Assembly: GCA_031763025.1 (NCBI GenBank)
Contig: JASSKH010000003.1
Location: forward strand, 1,851,001-1,915,000
Length of the DNA stretch: 64,000 bases
Direction of reading: 5' to 3'
Source of the DNA: Macrocystis pyrifera
Lineage: Eukaryota; Sar; Phaeophyceae; Laminariales; Laminariaceae
This document shows positions 10,146-21,428 of the stretch, in pieces. The notes beneath the pieces were generated by a model. That model saw nothing but the letters and a program-made list of their open reading frames with translations. It was not told the origin of the DNA and did no database searches. Position 1 is the stretch's first letter; every line of letters begins with the position of its first letter. Both the position numbers and the translations under genes were made by a program.

Positions 10146-10722
10146 TGTTAAGATCAAGCAGGTGGGACACTTTGTATCCTTGGACAGGTTTGTCTATTAA
10201 GTCGGTACTCGTTGGTACTCACGTGTGATGCTTGCTTAGAGATAGAAGAAGGGCAGTCTTATTCCGTTCGTGCACGCGGAGACTGAGACCAAGCTCGTGC
10301 ATCTCTGGAAAACCCCTGGTTTTCCTCCTAAGATACGCCTTCCAAGTTCTACTATTACGATCTCAGTGCCTGAACCCAGGTAACTACCGGGCTTTCAACC
10401 TCATTCAATGCAGTGTCATAACACTAGCCCACTCTGATGCGCCGTATAAACAGAATTATGGGAAATTCATGGAAACCCCGATTCCATGAACTAGAACATG
10501 AGTCAAAGATGCGGCTCCTCAAAACCCACTACCACACCTCTGAGCGGCAAGGCAACGAAGCCGGCAAAGTACGTAAAAATAAAAGGAAGACCTAGCCTGA
10601 AGGGGCAGGAAGAAATCGTCCACCAAAGCCATCACCATGCCACCCGCAATGGGGGGGGAAGGCGAGGAAGATGCATGGAAAAGCGAAAAGGGAATACCAA
10701 AAACGAGAAGAAAAATAACACG
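10146..10722 (-). mobile_element. truncated LTR element (one LTR plus adjacent interior)
   Basis: An LTR at 10146-10423 (TGTTAAGATCAAGC ... GTCATAACA) is followed by about 300 bp that match the interior of element A at 6438-6735, from CTAGCCCACTCTGATG to AGAAAAATAACACGG. The match then stops abruptly and no second LTR is found. Open frames seen here on the plus strand are antisense to the element and not believable genes. Confidence 0.7.
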
Positions 10723-11384
10723 GTAACAACAGAGATCTCCGCGTTTAGGCTAACATCCTAACATAATGTTGCATATCGGCCGGCCAAGACTGTAACGTTG
10801 CTAACGTAATTGAATCCTGCGTTGCCCGACCCAAAGGCAATCAGACGGGGGGCCCGAATAACGTAGTGTTAGTAGTGCTGGTCGCTACGTTGTGTTATGT
10901 TAATGCGTTATTTGTAGCAATGTTAGGTGTTAGAGTAGTGCTGGCCGACATGGTAACGTTATGTTGGGGTGTTACGTGCAACACTCCTCGTGAGAATTAA
11001 CACAATGCTAGGGTGTTATATCTAACGCTGCGTAGACAGTAACATTACGTTACCATGTCAGTAAATCTGCGGATATCGATCTGGGCATGTTAGAGCGATA
11101 ACGTAAGTGCATGGTCAACTCCCAGTCTTCATTGTATTACAGTGATAGTAGAAGCACTAATCACGGCGTAACATATTGTTTCTGTACCAGAGCTGGACGA
11201 GATCGAGCAGAAACATAACGTCAAGGCGTGTACACGTTCGTGGGTTTCCAGTCAACACTGCTGTGTTACCGTGTTACCGTGATTGCTCCTCCTGAGTAAA
11301 CTCTATGTCAGCACGTGGCCACGTCCCTGCGTTAGTCCTCATAAAGTATATAACTGTTGCCCGAGTGTTACGTTGTCCGAGGTG

Positions 11385-11595
11385 TGTTCTTCACAACAAA
11401 CCGTTATTTTTACCCATCGACATCCAGCACAACCTGTGTAGGCAGTATCATAACACCGTGCCGATTTTTCAATCCCAGAGAGATACAAAGCTCTGTGGTC
11501 ACAAAACTGCGTCACAGAAATACTACATTGTTACGCAATAAGCAGGGTAGACCATGGGATGCCATGATATTATCGTACTGGATACGACAGGCAGG
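11385..11595 (+). repeat. dispersed GTCGACATCCAGCA repeat, long copy
   Basis: It shares with 62895-63110 the order CACAACAAACCGTTATTTTTACC, CGACATCCAGCACA, GTGCCGATTTTTCA, AGAGAGATA, GTGGTCAC and ATCGTACTGGATACGACAG. The two are about 210 bp long and clearly homologous. Confidence 0.65.
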
Positions 11596-11749
11596 GCATA
11601 CACATTCTACGAAAGAGAGAAAACGAAAGGAACAACAAGCAAATCGAAAGAAAAAAGATGAAGAAAAGACAGGCAGGACATACACATTATACGAAAGAGA
11701 GAAAACAAAAGGAACAACAAGCAAATCGAAAGAAAAAAAATGAAGAAAA
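11586..11749 (+). repeat. 82-bp direct tandem duplication
   Basis: Two adjacent copies start GACAGGCAGG at 11586 and 11668 and share AGAGAGAAAAC and AACAACAAGCAAATCGAAAG with very few differences, so the duplication is recent. Confidence 0.85.
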
Positions 11750-11759
11750 GACTGTACAG

Positions 11760-12770
11760 CTGTCAGATGTGTATCATGTAAATGTGAAGCGGAGGCCGCT
11801 CTAGGGTAGTGGTAAGGGTAGTGGTAAGGGACGCAGGTGGTTCTGGCAGCTTGAAAGCAGTACTTCGCTTCTTCTTATTTAGATCTTCTTATTGATGGCG
11901 AGAGCTGAGGAGGTGCTCTGGTAGAGAAGGGAGAGGTAGGGGGGCGGGACTCGACGCCCAGATATACTCGTCCCACCCCATGCCACAAGCTCTCCTAAAT
12001 TCCTCTTATCTGATGTACTCCTACAGAACTTTCCTATGGCTACCGATCGTTCTTCTGCTGATATAAGAACTTCTCACTTCGTGGCCCTGTCTGCGTCAAG
12101 GAACATTACTCTCGTCTAACGGGCTATCCGCCCTAGGGAACATTCCTAAAAGAACGTTACTCTCGACTAACGGGATATCCGCCGGGTTAGTCCATTCTTT
12201 GGATTATTCTCGTATTCGTGAGACTACAAGACTGCAACGTATTATCTATATCTATAGCCCATGAATAGTCTACTCATATCACGTAAACCCGTAATACGCG
12301 CGATCGAAACATCACCCCCGGCTTGCAAACAGAGATGAGTTTCGACGAAATCTTCGATCTCACAGCTCATATTTTCATATTTTCCAATTTTATAGACAAG
12401 TGTACCTTCAGCATATCCAACCCACTAACGTTGAGCCTAATTACTGGGTACATTCGCCCTATTAAATAGTACCCTTCACAATTCCCCATGACATATACCA
12501 CAGATCACCCACCTGTCAGAGCGCGCTGCGAGTGTAAGCCCAAATTACGATTCACTGCTGCTGTGCATACTTCTGATCTTCTTGCATCATCTGTATTCTG
12601 GGTCATTTCATAATATATATTTTTCGAAAGTTTTTTTTGTTCTTATGTTCTGGTGTGGCTTGCTTGTGTTTATTTGTGTTTTCGTACCCGGTATGGCGGC
12701 ATTCACACTGGCTTTACCTTGATCTTAACATTCGCGCTTATTTATATTTTTGGGGTTTTCTGTCTCACAG
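11760..12770. other. intergenic, nothing recognised
   Basis: No convincing gene. The only local pattern is a short repeat of AACATTACTCTCGTCTAACGGG and AACGTTACTCTCGACTAACGGG at about 12100-12175. Confidence 0.4.
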
Positions 12771-12862
12771 TCTGTGACCACAGAATTTGTGGATCTCTAC
12801 AAGACGGACACAAGGTGTATCGATGAGGGTAGAAATAAAAAAACGGTGTAATGTCAAAGACA
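12770..12862 (-). repeat. dispersed GTCGACATCCAGCA repeat, degenerate copy
   Basis: On the minus strand it reads ACATTACACCGTTTTTTT, CATCGATACACC and TCTGTGGTCACAGAC in the family order, but it is more diverged than the others. Confidence 0.45.
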
Positions 12863-12920
12863 AAAGACAAAACACAGACAAGACAATAAAAACGTACGTG
12901 GTCAACGACAGTTGTGGGAG

Positions 12921-13002
12921 GACCATCTGCCGGAGCGGTCTATCGGGTGGCGTTCAGGTCGTCATGTATTCGTACTCGTGGGTTCGAATCCCACGGTGGT
13001 CA
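12921..13002 (+). tRNA. tRNA-Leu (anticodon CAG), copy 2
   Basis: The 82 bases are identical to 5538-5619, from GACCATCTGCCGGAG through the TTCAGGT anticodon loop to CCCACGGTGGTCA. The flanks are unrelated apart from a few bases, so the identity is confined to the gene. A T-rich stretch follows within about 15 bases. All stems pair as in copy 1. Confidence 0.88.
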
Positions 13003-13723
13003 GAAATTTCTTTTGTTTTCCGGGAAATTTGGTGAAAGAACGAGTCCACAGAATAATATTATAGCCCTGGTTTACGTACACACAAACGACCATCATATTT
13101 TATCTACGTACAGTACGTATCTATGTTCTGATGCCCAACAATATTTTAATCAGGTGATCTTTGATGCCCAATTTATCATAGCAACTTAGAGTGGGGAGCA
13201 AATGCAAAAACGAAAAACAGTTTTTTTCGTCGACACCCATTAAAAACGCACGCTTCTCCTTGCGCCGGCATGTCCGGCACCTTCTTCTCATGTCGAAGGT
13301 TGGCAAGCTGTAATTCCTGCACCTTCTTCTTGTGTCGCAGGGTGGCAAAAAAAACCGTAATACAACAACTTGTGCTTGCGCCGTGCTTGTCCTCGTGGCC
13401 ACATCGATTCGCGTCTGCTCTATTATTATTGCAGCAGTGCGGTTGCTGCTTATAACTTTTTATGAGAGTATAGGGTTTCCCCGATATTTTGACCCAAGAA
13501 ATGAAAAATGAAAGTCTGCTGGATTAAAATTAAACACCCCCCGCCGCTCGGATTCAAATCCCCGTCGTTGCAGGCTCTTCGCAAGCCCCCCCCCAAAAGC
13601 GAGCTGCGGAAGAGAGGCGCGAGCACGCGAAACGTACTTACCGAACTGTTTCAGAAAGCACCAAACAGCCTAGAGCACGACATACGTTGATGCCAATGCA
13701 CGTGCGCAAAATGGGACGGAAGG

Positions 13724-14150
13724 GGGGGGGGGCGAAAGGAGGACGAGGGGGGAGGGGGGGGGGGGGGGGGGAGGGAGGCGGTCTGTCCAACAGACTGTCG
13801 CCTGGGTATGGCCATCATCGTCATGATGCGCTCCCTTCTTTAGGATCCAAGTAACTAGCAAGGTGCCACCCGGGCAACTTAGCGTGTCTGCATGCACCAG
13901 TGCCTGCCTTTCGTCTTATCTATCCCCCCCGCCCCTTTTTGTTTCTTTTTTTCCCTTTTTTGTCCCTTTCCTTCCTCTCTTTTTCCTTCCTCGTTCCATT
14001 TTTCCCGTTTGCCCCTTTTTTATGTGTCTCTGTATGTATCTTCTTTTTTGCTTTTTGCTATCCGTTTTTCTGTTTGCTTTGTTTCGTCGCCTTTCTCTTC
14101 CTTCTCGTTTTTTGTCTACTTTTTTTTTTTGCCTCCAAATGTGAAGGTAT
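13724..14150. repeat. poly-G tract and long pyrimidine-biased stretch
   Basis: Two G-rich runs lie at about 13724-13773, followed from about 13925 to 14130 by an almost pure T/C strand with T8-T10 runs. It yields overlapping open frames of Phe, Leu and Ser in all forward phases, which is a composition effect and not coding. Confidence 0.7.
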
Positions 14151-14235
14151 TGCCTACTGAGCTATAAGGAAGGGCTAAAGATCGATCGATTACCCAAGCC
14201 AGGGTAATCTTTATAACAGTTCTTGGTAACGGAGT
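14131..14235 (-). mobile_element. tRNA-like SINE head, minus strand
   Basis: The complement reads GGTAATCGATCGATCTTTAGCC, then the A-box-like TAGCTCAGTAGG (complement of 14153-14164) and ACCTTCACATTTGGAG, and ends in an A-run. It is the same family as 6060-6159 and 8110-8192 and has no B box. Confidence 0.5.
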
Positions 14236-14689
14236 GAGTATGTTTGTTTTTCGTTTTTATCTCTGTTCTACACCCCTCGCGTAGCTTGCAAGTCTGCAAT
14301 CTGCGAAAATCTGCGCATTCTCTTGTGTCTTCTTTCTTGCTTGAATTGTTTTTTTTTTCTCTCTTCCCTTTTTAATTGTGATATTTTTCATTTCGATTTT
14401 TCGACGTCGAGTTGCTTTTTCATCTTGCCTATTTCTTCTGGGTAGTATGCGATCTTCTCGGTTTCTGTGGCGACTGGTACAGCGTACCGCATGTACCTGA
14501 TACGTACGTGCGCGGACCTCACTTTTTCTTTTTGTCTGAGGTGTAGATCTGGTTCAGTTACCATATTATTCTTTGCTAGTTTTCATTTTTTTACCGAGGT
14601 ATTCTTCCACTCTAGAGTTATTGGAGCCTGTGCACGGACTTCATCGTATGGTGGCGATGAGTTAACTTGAGAACAACAACAACAACAAC

Positions 14690-15290
14690 ACAAGACAAAA
14701 CAACTCCTACCCGCTTGATACAGCGCCGACGAAAGTAGTAGAAGCACGACGCTCCTGTTTCTGAGCATTGGCGCGCCCGGTAGCTTCTGTAATCGTCGGT
14801 AGTGTGAGGTCACCTATCAAAAGCGGCGTTTTTCTTGTGCTCCACACAGCGCAGCAAATTCGTTGAGCTCGAAGCAGCTTTTCCATTACCACCGAGCTGG
14901 CTATAGGACACAAAAGACATAAGACAAGACAAGCCCTACGCGCTTGGTACACAGTGGAGGCATGAATAGTAGAAACACGACGATGGTGTTGTTAAGTAGT
15001 CGCGGGCCCGGGAGCTGCCGTAGCCGTGATCGGAATGAAGTTGGTCTCTACGTCTATAAAACAATAAAGCCTAAATTCCGGCCAACAGGACAAATAAATC
15101 ATGGGGTCAAATCGTGTTTTCAGAACGACCGAGCTCGCTCGAGCACCACACACAACGCAACACCAGCCTTACCCGCTTGCTGCGGTAACGGCATGAGAAG
15201 TAGGAGCAAGGTGCTGCTGAGTTTCAACGGTTGGGGGCGTGATAGCAGCCGCATTCGCTTGCGTTGTCTGCTGCCGGTGTTGCTGTCGCT
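14690..15290 (+). repeat. three diverged tandem units of ~235 bp
   Basis: The units start near 14690, 14920 and 15155. Each carries CCTACCCGCTTG-like sequence followed by GAAGTAGGAGCA-like and GCACGACG- or GGTGCTG-like words, and a C/G-rich block ending in a TCGT motif. The overlapping 141-codon frame at 14944-15369 follows the repeat and is not supported as a gene. Confidence 0.4.
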
Positions 15291-15735
15291 GTCGCTCAAA
15301 AGTGCAAAAAACTGCAGGAACATCGATCACATTAAATATCTCAAATTAATCTGGGATTTCGGGAATTGACTTCGAATGTTTTACAGCCGAAAAACGCCCC
15401 AAAACAAACGAGGGTGAAAATGCAACATGCTGTAAATTTCTGGAGGGAAAAAAATAAATAATGTTTTGTGAAGCTAGGTGAAGAGAAAGAAAACACTGGA
15501 ATCAGATTCAATGAATCAGCAAAAACATGTGTTCATAAGGTAATTATTTATTTTCCGAATTCGGGCAGACGATATTATATCGTACGTAAAAATAGGTCAG
15601 AAACGCAAGGTGAATGTACTGATACAAAAGAGAGTAAAAAAATGAAAACAGTAAATAAATGTGTTGAAAATAGAGGAAATTATTATTTCTCCGGATTCGA
15701 GCTGACGCAGTGTTCCTCATTATTTGGTAAATGAG

Positions 15736-17035
15736 TAGAAGCTTCCATTCAAATTCCATTCAACTTCCATTTGACTTCCAAAACTTCCATTCAACTTATT
15801 GAAGTTGAATGGAAGTTGAATGGAAGTTTTGGAAGTCAAATGGTAGCTTTGGAAGTTGAATGGAAGCTAGATGGAAGTTGATGGAAGTTGATGGAAGTAG
15901 TTGGAAGTGGATAGGAAGTAGATAGTGCAAGTTTCCAAAATGGAAGCAAAGTGGAAGCTTCCACGGCCATGCCCGGTGTGAGCCATCCCACAGTAGGGAT
16001 GCACCTGACGTTCCTGAGTTCCTCACATTAGGAACTCAATATCTCACCCGATACAATACTTGGAAGAAATTCGTTTGGGCCATCCGACCGGCACTTGCAT
16101 GCGCTAGTCCTGAAACGAATATACGAGTATTTTTTTTCATCCTAACTGGTAGTTCCTCACTTAAGGAACTCAATTAGCCAGGAACCTTTCGCTCAAAAAG
16201 TGCAACCCCTACCGTGGGGTGACTCGTGTAAGCTTGGTCGAGCTTCCACTAAGCTTCCACATCCATACACCTTGATATAGTTCCATCTTCTTCCATCCAC
16301 TTCCATCCACTTCCACCTACTTCCGCCTAGCTTCCGCGTAGCTTCCATTCGACTCTTATTCATCTTCTAAAACTTCCATCTGACTTCTGTTTTCAAGGAA
16401 ACTCCCATGTGCGTCCGTAATCGTTGGAAGTTGGAAACAAAACAGGCCCTTGCTTGGCTCTCCTGATCCCACCCGGACCTGATCCCGTCCGGATGTGATC
16501 CCATTCGGTCCCCTGCTCCCACCCACAAGGTGCATAAGTAAATTGCCTTCCGCAGGAGCCGCCGGAGGCCGTGAGTGGGAAGTGCGAACCGTAAACAGTC
16601 AGAAATCGTCGAACGGTAAAAAATCGTCGGATGAGAGTGAATGGAAGATTTTGCGAACGTAGATGGAAGTTTCCGTAAAAATAAAAGCCAAATGGAAGTA
16701 CTGGAAGCTTATTGGAAAGGAATGGAAGTGGGTGGAAGTAGGTCGTGCTTGCATGTAGGAGTGGGTAGAAGCTTCTACGGACGTAGATGGAAGCTAACGC
16801 CCATGGAAGTTTATCTTTCATGGACTTCTATTATACTTACATGGAAGCTTCCATTTCGAAACTTTCATCTACTTTCATCAAAACTGCCGTGTGATTCCAC
16901 TTCAGCTTCCTTTACTTCCCTTTGACTTCCGATACTTCCACTTGACTTCCATTTAACTTCTATTTTTGGAAGTCATTTGGAAGTCAAATGGAAGTTTTGG
17001 AAGTTGAATGGAAGTCGAACTTCCATTCCACCGCC
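15736..17035. repeat. GGAAGTTGAATGGAAGT palindromic satellite / foldback
   Basis: Nearly all of 15736-15965, 16230-16395, 16640-16990 and the end to 17035 consist of GGAAGT-type words and their complement ACTTCC, spaced about 8-16 bp. Both ends are hairpins: CTTCCATTCAACTT faces AAGTTGAATGGAAG at about 15790-15830, and the mirrored arrangement occurs at 16950-17020. Between them lie GTTCCTCAC...GGAACTCA hairpins (about 16010 and 16155) and a CCTACCGTGGGG segment. No gene is supported. Confidence 0.7.
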
Positions 17036-17269
17036 ACCCATCTACTAAATAATGAGGTGGATCCGGCAGACGAAACCCTCTATTGCATCGTTCATCTTCG
17101 CTCTGATACTCTCATCATATAATGGGCACGTCGCCTTCTGTCACCGTGAGCGACGAAAGGATATCTGATTTAGAAATGGACGGGGTCCCTGAAGGCCCCT
17201 AAATGACATATCATCCTCCTCTGCTCGTGTTGAACTGTCCGGAGTGTGCGAAGTGTGGTCATGTTGAAC

Positions 17270-17745
17270 GGCCTACTTACCAGGTACCAGGTGTCGACCT
17301 AGCAAAAGCAAGCATACGTATTCCACCGCACACCAGGTATCAGGTACCAGGTCCCAGGTACCAAAGAGCACCAACAACCATTCTCAAGTCAAGCACCACC
17401 ACCAACACCGCCAGATGGGCACCAGCAGCAGCTGAAGCTTTTCGCTGGTAGTGGTGGTGATTTGTGGTTGCTCCTCATTCTGGTTGTGGTATTGGTGGTG
17501 GGCACCTCTATTTGCAGTGTGCTCACTGGAAAACCAGGTACCTGGTACCAAGCACCAAGTACCAGAGATGATCATCCTCATCACCGCTGTCAGCTGACCA
17601 CCAGCAGCAGAAGCTTCTTGCTGGTGGTGGTAGCTGCTTCTGGTTGTGGTGGTGGTGGCGAGGGGCATGCATATATGTCGCTGTTGTTCAAGACTTGTTG
17701 TCGTGGTCGTTTTCAAATTCTACTTGGTACGTACCTGGTACCAGT
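17270..17745. repeat. ACCAGGTACCTGGT and CCACCAGCAGC hairpin array
   Basis: This contains repeated TACCAGGTA / TACCTGGTA words and two related imperfect hairpins (CACCAGCAGCAG...AGCTT...CTGGTGGTGG) at about 17395-17460 and 17595-17660. The structure is symmetric and low in complexity. The open frames on both strands are Thr/His/Ser or Val/Leu repeats caused by it. Confidence 0.5.
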
Positions 17746-17954
17746 TGAACGGTTTCTGCGCTGACGCGCATGGAAAGAGGTGTCGCAAGACTAATGCGCA
17801 TTCGCTTCAACAAACCCAGGTAGAAAACATCGACACTCCACTATCCTTTTTCAAGGCCAGACAGTCAGATACACTTCAGGAGAGTATACTGAAACCGAGT
17901 AAAGTCTATTGTGCAAGAAATACGTTAAAATCTCACATAAAATCCCTCCCCATT

Positions 17955-18107
17955 GGTTTGGCGCTTTGCGCTTGGTGCAAGCAATGTCTGCCTGGCCGGC
18001 GAAATCCCGACGTGCTCCGTCCCAGCATTGCAAGGATACGAGGGTTTATGGTCATATAGTTACGGCTGGCCTTGCATGATATCGAGTACACCCCCCCCCC
18101 CCCCCGC
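17955..18107 (+). repeat. poly-C-tailed dispersed repeat, copy 1
   Basis: It reads GCGCTTTGCGCTTGGTGCAA, TGTCTGCCTGGCCGGCGAAA, CCCGACGTGCTCC, GCATTGCAAGGAT, ATGGTCATAT, TTGCATGATATCGAGTAC and then a C15 run. Sister copies with the same order lie at 30639-30772 (-), 50007-50106 (+) and, partially, at 25505, 37220, 41248 and 42030. Confidence 0.75.
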
Positions 18108-18340
18108 GGATTTGTATTTCACTGTTGACCTTCTATTGGAGTGTGATTGTTGTTGTCGTTGGGCTAGAGTACAAGAAGGGTGGGAATCATACGTGTACTC
18201 TTGCTGTCTCACACTAATTCCAAGTAATTTGTCTTATTCTATGTTATTTTGCATCGATTAATGTGGTGCTGTCGGTGTTCATTGCTTGTTATTGATTATT
18301 GCCCTATGGTGGGCATATGAAGTGTCTGTTTCTGTCCTAC

Positions 18341-21300
18341 ACTCACACAAGGTGCTTGAAGATCTTAGAAGTTATAGACTCTTGTATTAGTTGCTGCTTG
18401 CCTCGCCGGATGTCTTGTGAACGAAGGGGCGAGACACTCATCAGAAAGGCAGGCGATAGCGCCTGCCAGGTATGATAAGGGAGGGCATGTTACAAATCAT
18501 AATGCCGCAACAGGAGGGAGGGGATACCATATCACTAGCCCACCCTGAAGGGCCGTACATGCAGATTCATAGAAAACTTAGGCACGAACGAAACCAGTCC
18601 GGAGAACTCGGAGAATGAATCGAAGATGCGGCGCTTCACAACCCACCCCCCCCCACACCTCTAACTTGTAAGGCTGCAGTCGATTACATGTGGACACTAC
18701 GAGTCAGACAACGACAAGTCCGAAAAAAAAAACGGGCACGCGAAAGTATGCAAAACAAGCTAGAATTACCCGGACGCTAAATCGAGAAACAAAACTGGAG
18801 GAAGCAGCGTGGCTCGCGTAACCAGAAGCGTATAATGTAAGGCTAGTCGAGCACTGTGCCATTCAAAAGTACCTGAGAGCGAAACACAAAGGGAAAACAA
18901 GTAATACCCATTGCACTACCCACTGCGAAGGCACTGGATGCTTCGAAGAAATAAAAAACAAACGAGGGGGTAACGCAACGGAACATGTACTGGCGCGATG
19001 GAGCTCACTCGAAGTGAGAACGGTGTTGGAATACAGGAAATCACGCCATGAGAAAACCCAAGACAGTCAAGACCCGATCTCATAAAAAGAGAGCGGCAAG
19101 GGCGCGTGCGAGATTTCGTCGACACTGAGCTCACTAAAACACGAACATACAATGAGCAGACATCGTCACGGCCCATGCGAGATCGCGCGGGAGAGGGCGG
19201 AATGCAAACTGTCGCTGAAGAAAAAAATATGTCACATCGGCCTGCTTGGGGATACTAAGAACACGGAGGGGGAACGCATGAACGGCAAATGTGATCCGAC
19301 CTAAACCTAAGGAAACCTGTAAGATGCGTATAAAAGGCTCACGAACATGGCCTCGGGAAAACTAGAGAAAGGCCAAGAGATACAAGACCAGAAAAAACAA
19401 AAAGCTGGTACGACTGGTCACGCTAGTTCTGAAGAATCGAAACAGGTCGCGAGAATGAATCACACAGCGAACGAACGTTTCCGCCGCTTTCGAAAAGGGG
19501 GCGGAAACAATCGTAGATATGGAACGCAAGAGACACATGACCAAGTGGCCAGAGGCAGAAGTGAATCCAACCGTAAGCCCAATCGGCGCAAGAACTCAGC
19601 AGCCGGTTGCCGTGAAAGGGAAACGACTAGAGAATTCGTAGAACGCAAAAAAAACAGTACACCTATGCATCACAACAAATCAAATAAACCACCAAAATAG
19701 TGATACGATACCAACTCCAGTCCCGGCGACTACAGAAGACACGCATGCGAAAACTATAATAGGCTACGGGGGCGTGCTCAAGTCGGCAGAGCCAGCTATT
19801 TCAGCTCCGCGGGACTCGACGTTGGGCGCAATACTACCCATGAGGGAGCTTCCTGGCGCACTTGCAGAAACCCCGAGCCGCGAGCGGCTCCGAGAGCCGT
19901 AGTATACCGAGCGGAAGATTGCGCGAGCTTGACCGACCCGAGGTCGCCCAAAAACCGAACTACGTAGCGTTCAGAAGTTGAAGTGTGCGCGAGATTTCCC
20001 GAGGTACCAAAGATGATTTTGACCCTTGTACCAAAAGTGGGCGCCGTTAGGCAGGGTGGTGCCGCTGAACCGGCGAGTCCATGTTTGCTGGTCGACGTAT
20101 CTGTATCCAGGAGGCAGAAAACGGGCGCCCTTGTCGCGGGCGAGCTCGCGTTGAGCGGCACCCACGCGCATACGGCTGTACGCCGTATTCGCCTGTTGAA
20201 GTTGCAGGGGCGCGCCGGCCCAGTAGTTGAGGATGTGTTGGCGAAAGTGGAGGAGGTCCGAGTCACGTTCCCAAGACGGCCGGAGGAGGCCTTTCCAGTG
20301 TGTGTCGTAAAGAGCGGCGATGACTCCGCCCCGGCCTCGTACGAGCCGGTGGTTGGAAATCTTGTCGACCTCCAAACGCTCAACGGGCACGGAAACGTCG
20401 TCGGCGGTGACGTGGAAGGGAGAGGATTTGGTGGTGTGGTTGTTGAGGATGTATTGCGTTAGTCCAGTCGGAAGGTATCGGGGGAGGTCGGTTGTGTCAT
20501 GTGGGTTGGTGCAAGGTTTACAGAGGGCTACCGACACGTGACGGTGGGTGTCAGCGCCCGTCATGTCGTTAGGAAGGTCCAAGTATACCAAATTGGCGGC
20601 CAAAGGGCGGTCGTCCGGCGTCGAGTCGGGGGGCGCGGGGCCGACAGCTAATATTTTGAAAGGACCCGTCCAGTTGAGCAGTAGCTTCGCCTTGAGAACC
20701 TTGGCGTCTGTGCCAGATTTCGCACCCTAATAAATGGTGGCAGCGGTGTTATAAATCCATACCCAGTCACCGGTGGTATAGGTAGAGCGTTGCTTTAATG
20801 CGCCAAAGAGCTCTGAGATACGGTGCTCCACGCGAGAGACCGTGGTAGCGTGTTATTCACGCACCAGCGCATGCGCACGCCGTTGGCGGTCGGCGGCGAA
20901 GTCGTAGTATTCTAGTTGGTCGCGGACGAGGCTTTGGTGGCCTCGGGCGTAGTGTTGTTCGAAAATGGTAAGGGGAAAAGGCGAGGGAGGCGGTTCATAT
21001 GCACCTCATTGCGGGCCAACCCGGTGTCGGCGCTGACGGAAATCTCGAAAGCAAATTCCACGTGCGGCGGCGCTGACGGAATTATTGTAAGCAAATTCGA
21101 CGTGCGGCAAGGATGTCCCAGTCGTCCTGTCTTCGTTGCAGACCATCGCTAGCATCTGCAGTGTTAGCTGTGAGGCAGTATAGACCTAGGGACCGATAAC
21201 TGCTAGCGGGTGATGCCTTTGGCTCTTCTCTGGTCACTCACACAAGGTGCTTGATGATGTTAGAAGTTATAGCCTCTTGTATGAGTTGCTGCTTGCCTCG

Positions 21301-21428
21301 CCAGATGTCTTCTGAATGAAGGGGCGGGGCACTCATCAGAAAGGCAGGCGATAGCGCCTGCCAGGTATGATGAGGGGACGTTTGCTACAAATCAAAATGC
21401 CGCAACAGGGGAGAGGGATACCATGACA
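18341..21428 (-). mobile_element. internally deleted Ty3/gypsy-type LTR retrotransposon, element C
   Basis: Near-identical repeats of about 193 bp lie at 18341-18534 and 21236-21428, sharing ACTCACACAAGGTGCTTGA, GGCAGGCGATAGCGCCTGCC and TGCCGCAACAGG. They are probably the conserved part of a pair of LTRs whose outer ends I could not fix. The inner boundary after 18534 (CTAGCCCACCCTGA) matches the interior start of element A. The 2.7-kb interior holds a broken polyprotein remnant on the minus strand at 19796-21165; reverse transcriptase and RNase H are absent. No clear target duplication was seen. Confidence 0.72.
19796..21165 (-). pseudogene. Ty3/gypsy Pol remnant: integrase C-terminus and tail domain
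   Basis: Reading on the minus strand from about 21165 I see LPHVEFA..NSVSA, LARNEVHMNRLPRL, TVSRVEHR, TGDWVW.YNTAA, KLLLNWTGPFKILAVGP, LVYLDLPNDM, CKPCTNPHD.TDLPRYLPTG, VERLEVDKI..HR, RGRGGVIAALYDTHWKGL, RPSWERDSDLLHFRQHIL and FWYKGQNHLWYLGK. This is the order expected at the end of gypsy integrase followed by a chromodomain-like tail. The frame is broken by at least two in-frame stops (in the segments after LVRE and after AATIY), by a frameshift near 19985, and by a tandem duplication of about 40 bp at 21046-21113 that repeats HVEFA. The catalytic triad region is deleted. Confidence 0.8.

Noticed and set aside
11586..11749. Start of a CRISPR-like array
   Set aside because: Only two adjacent 82-bp copies with no spacers; it is a simple tandem duplication in a eukaryotic genome.
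13863..14167. Overlapping hydrophobic frames in three phases
   Set aside because: They are produced by a T/C-biased strand; three phases open at once is a composition artefact.
19347..19700. 117-codon basic plus-strand frame
   Set aside because: It lies inside element C, antisense to the polyprotein remnant, with no family motif.
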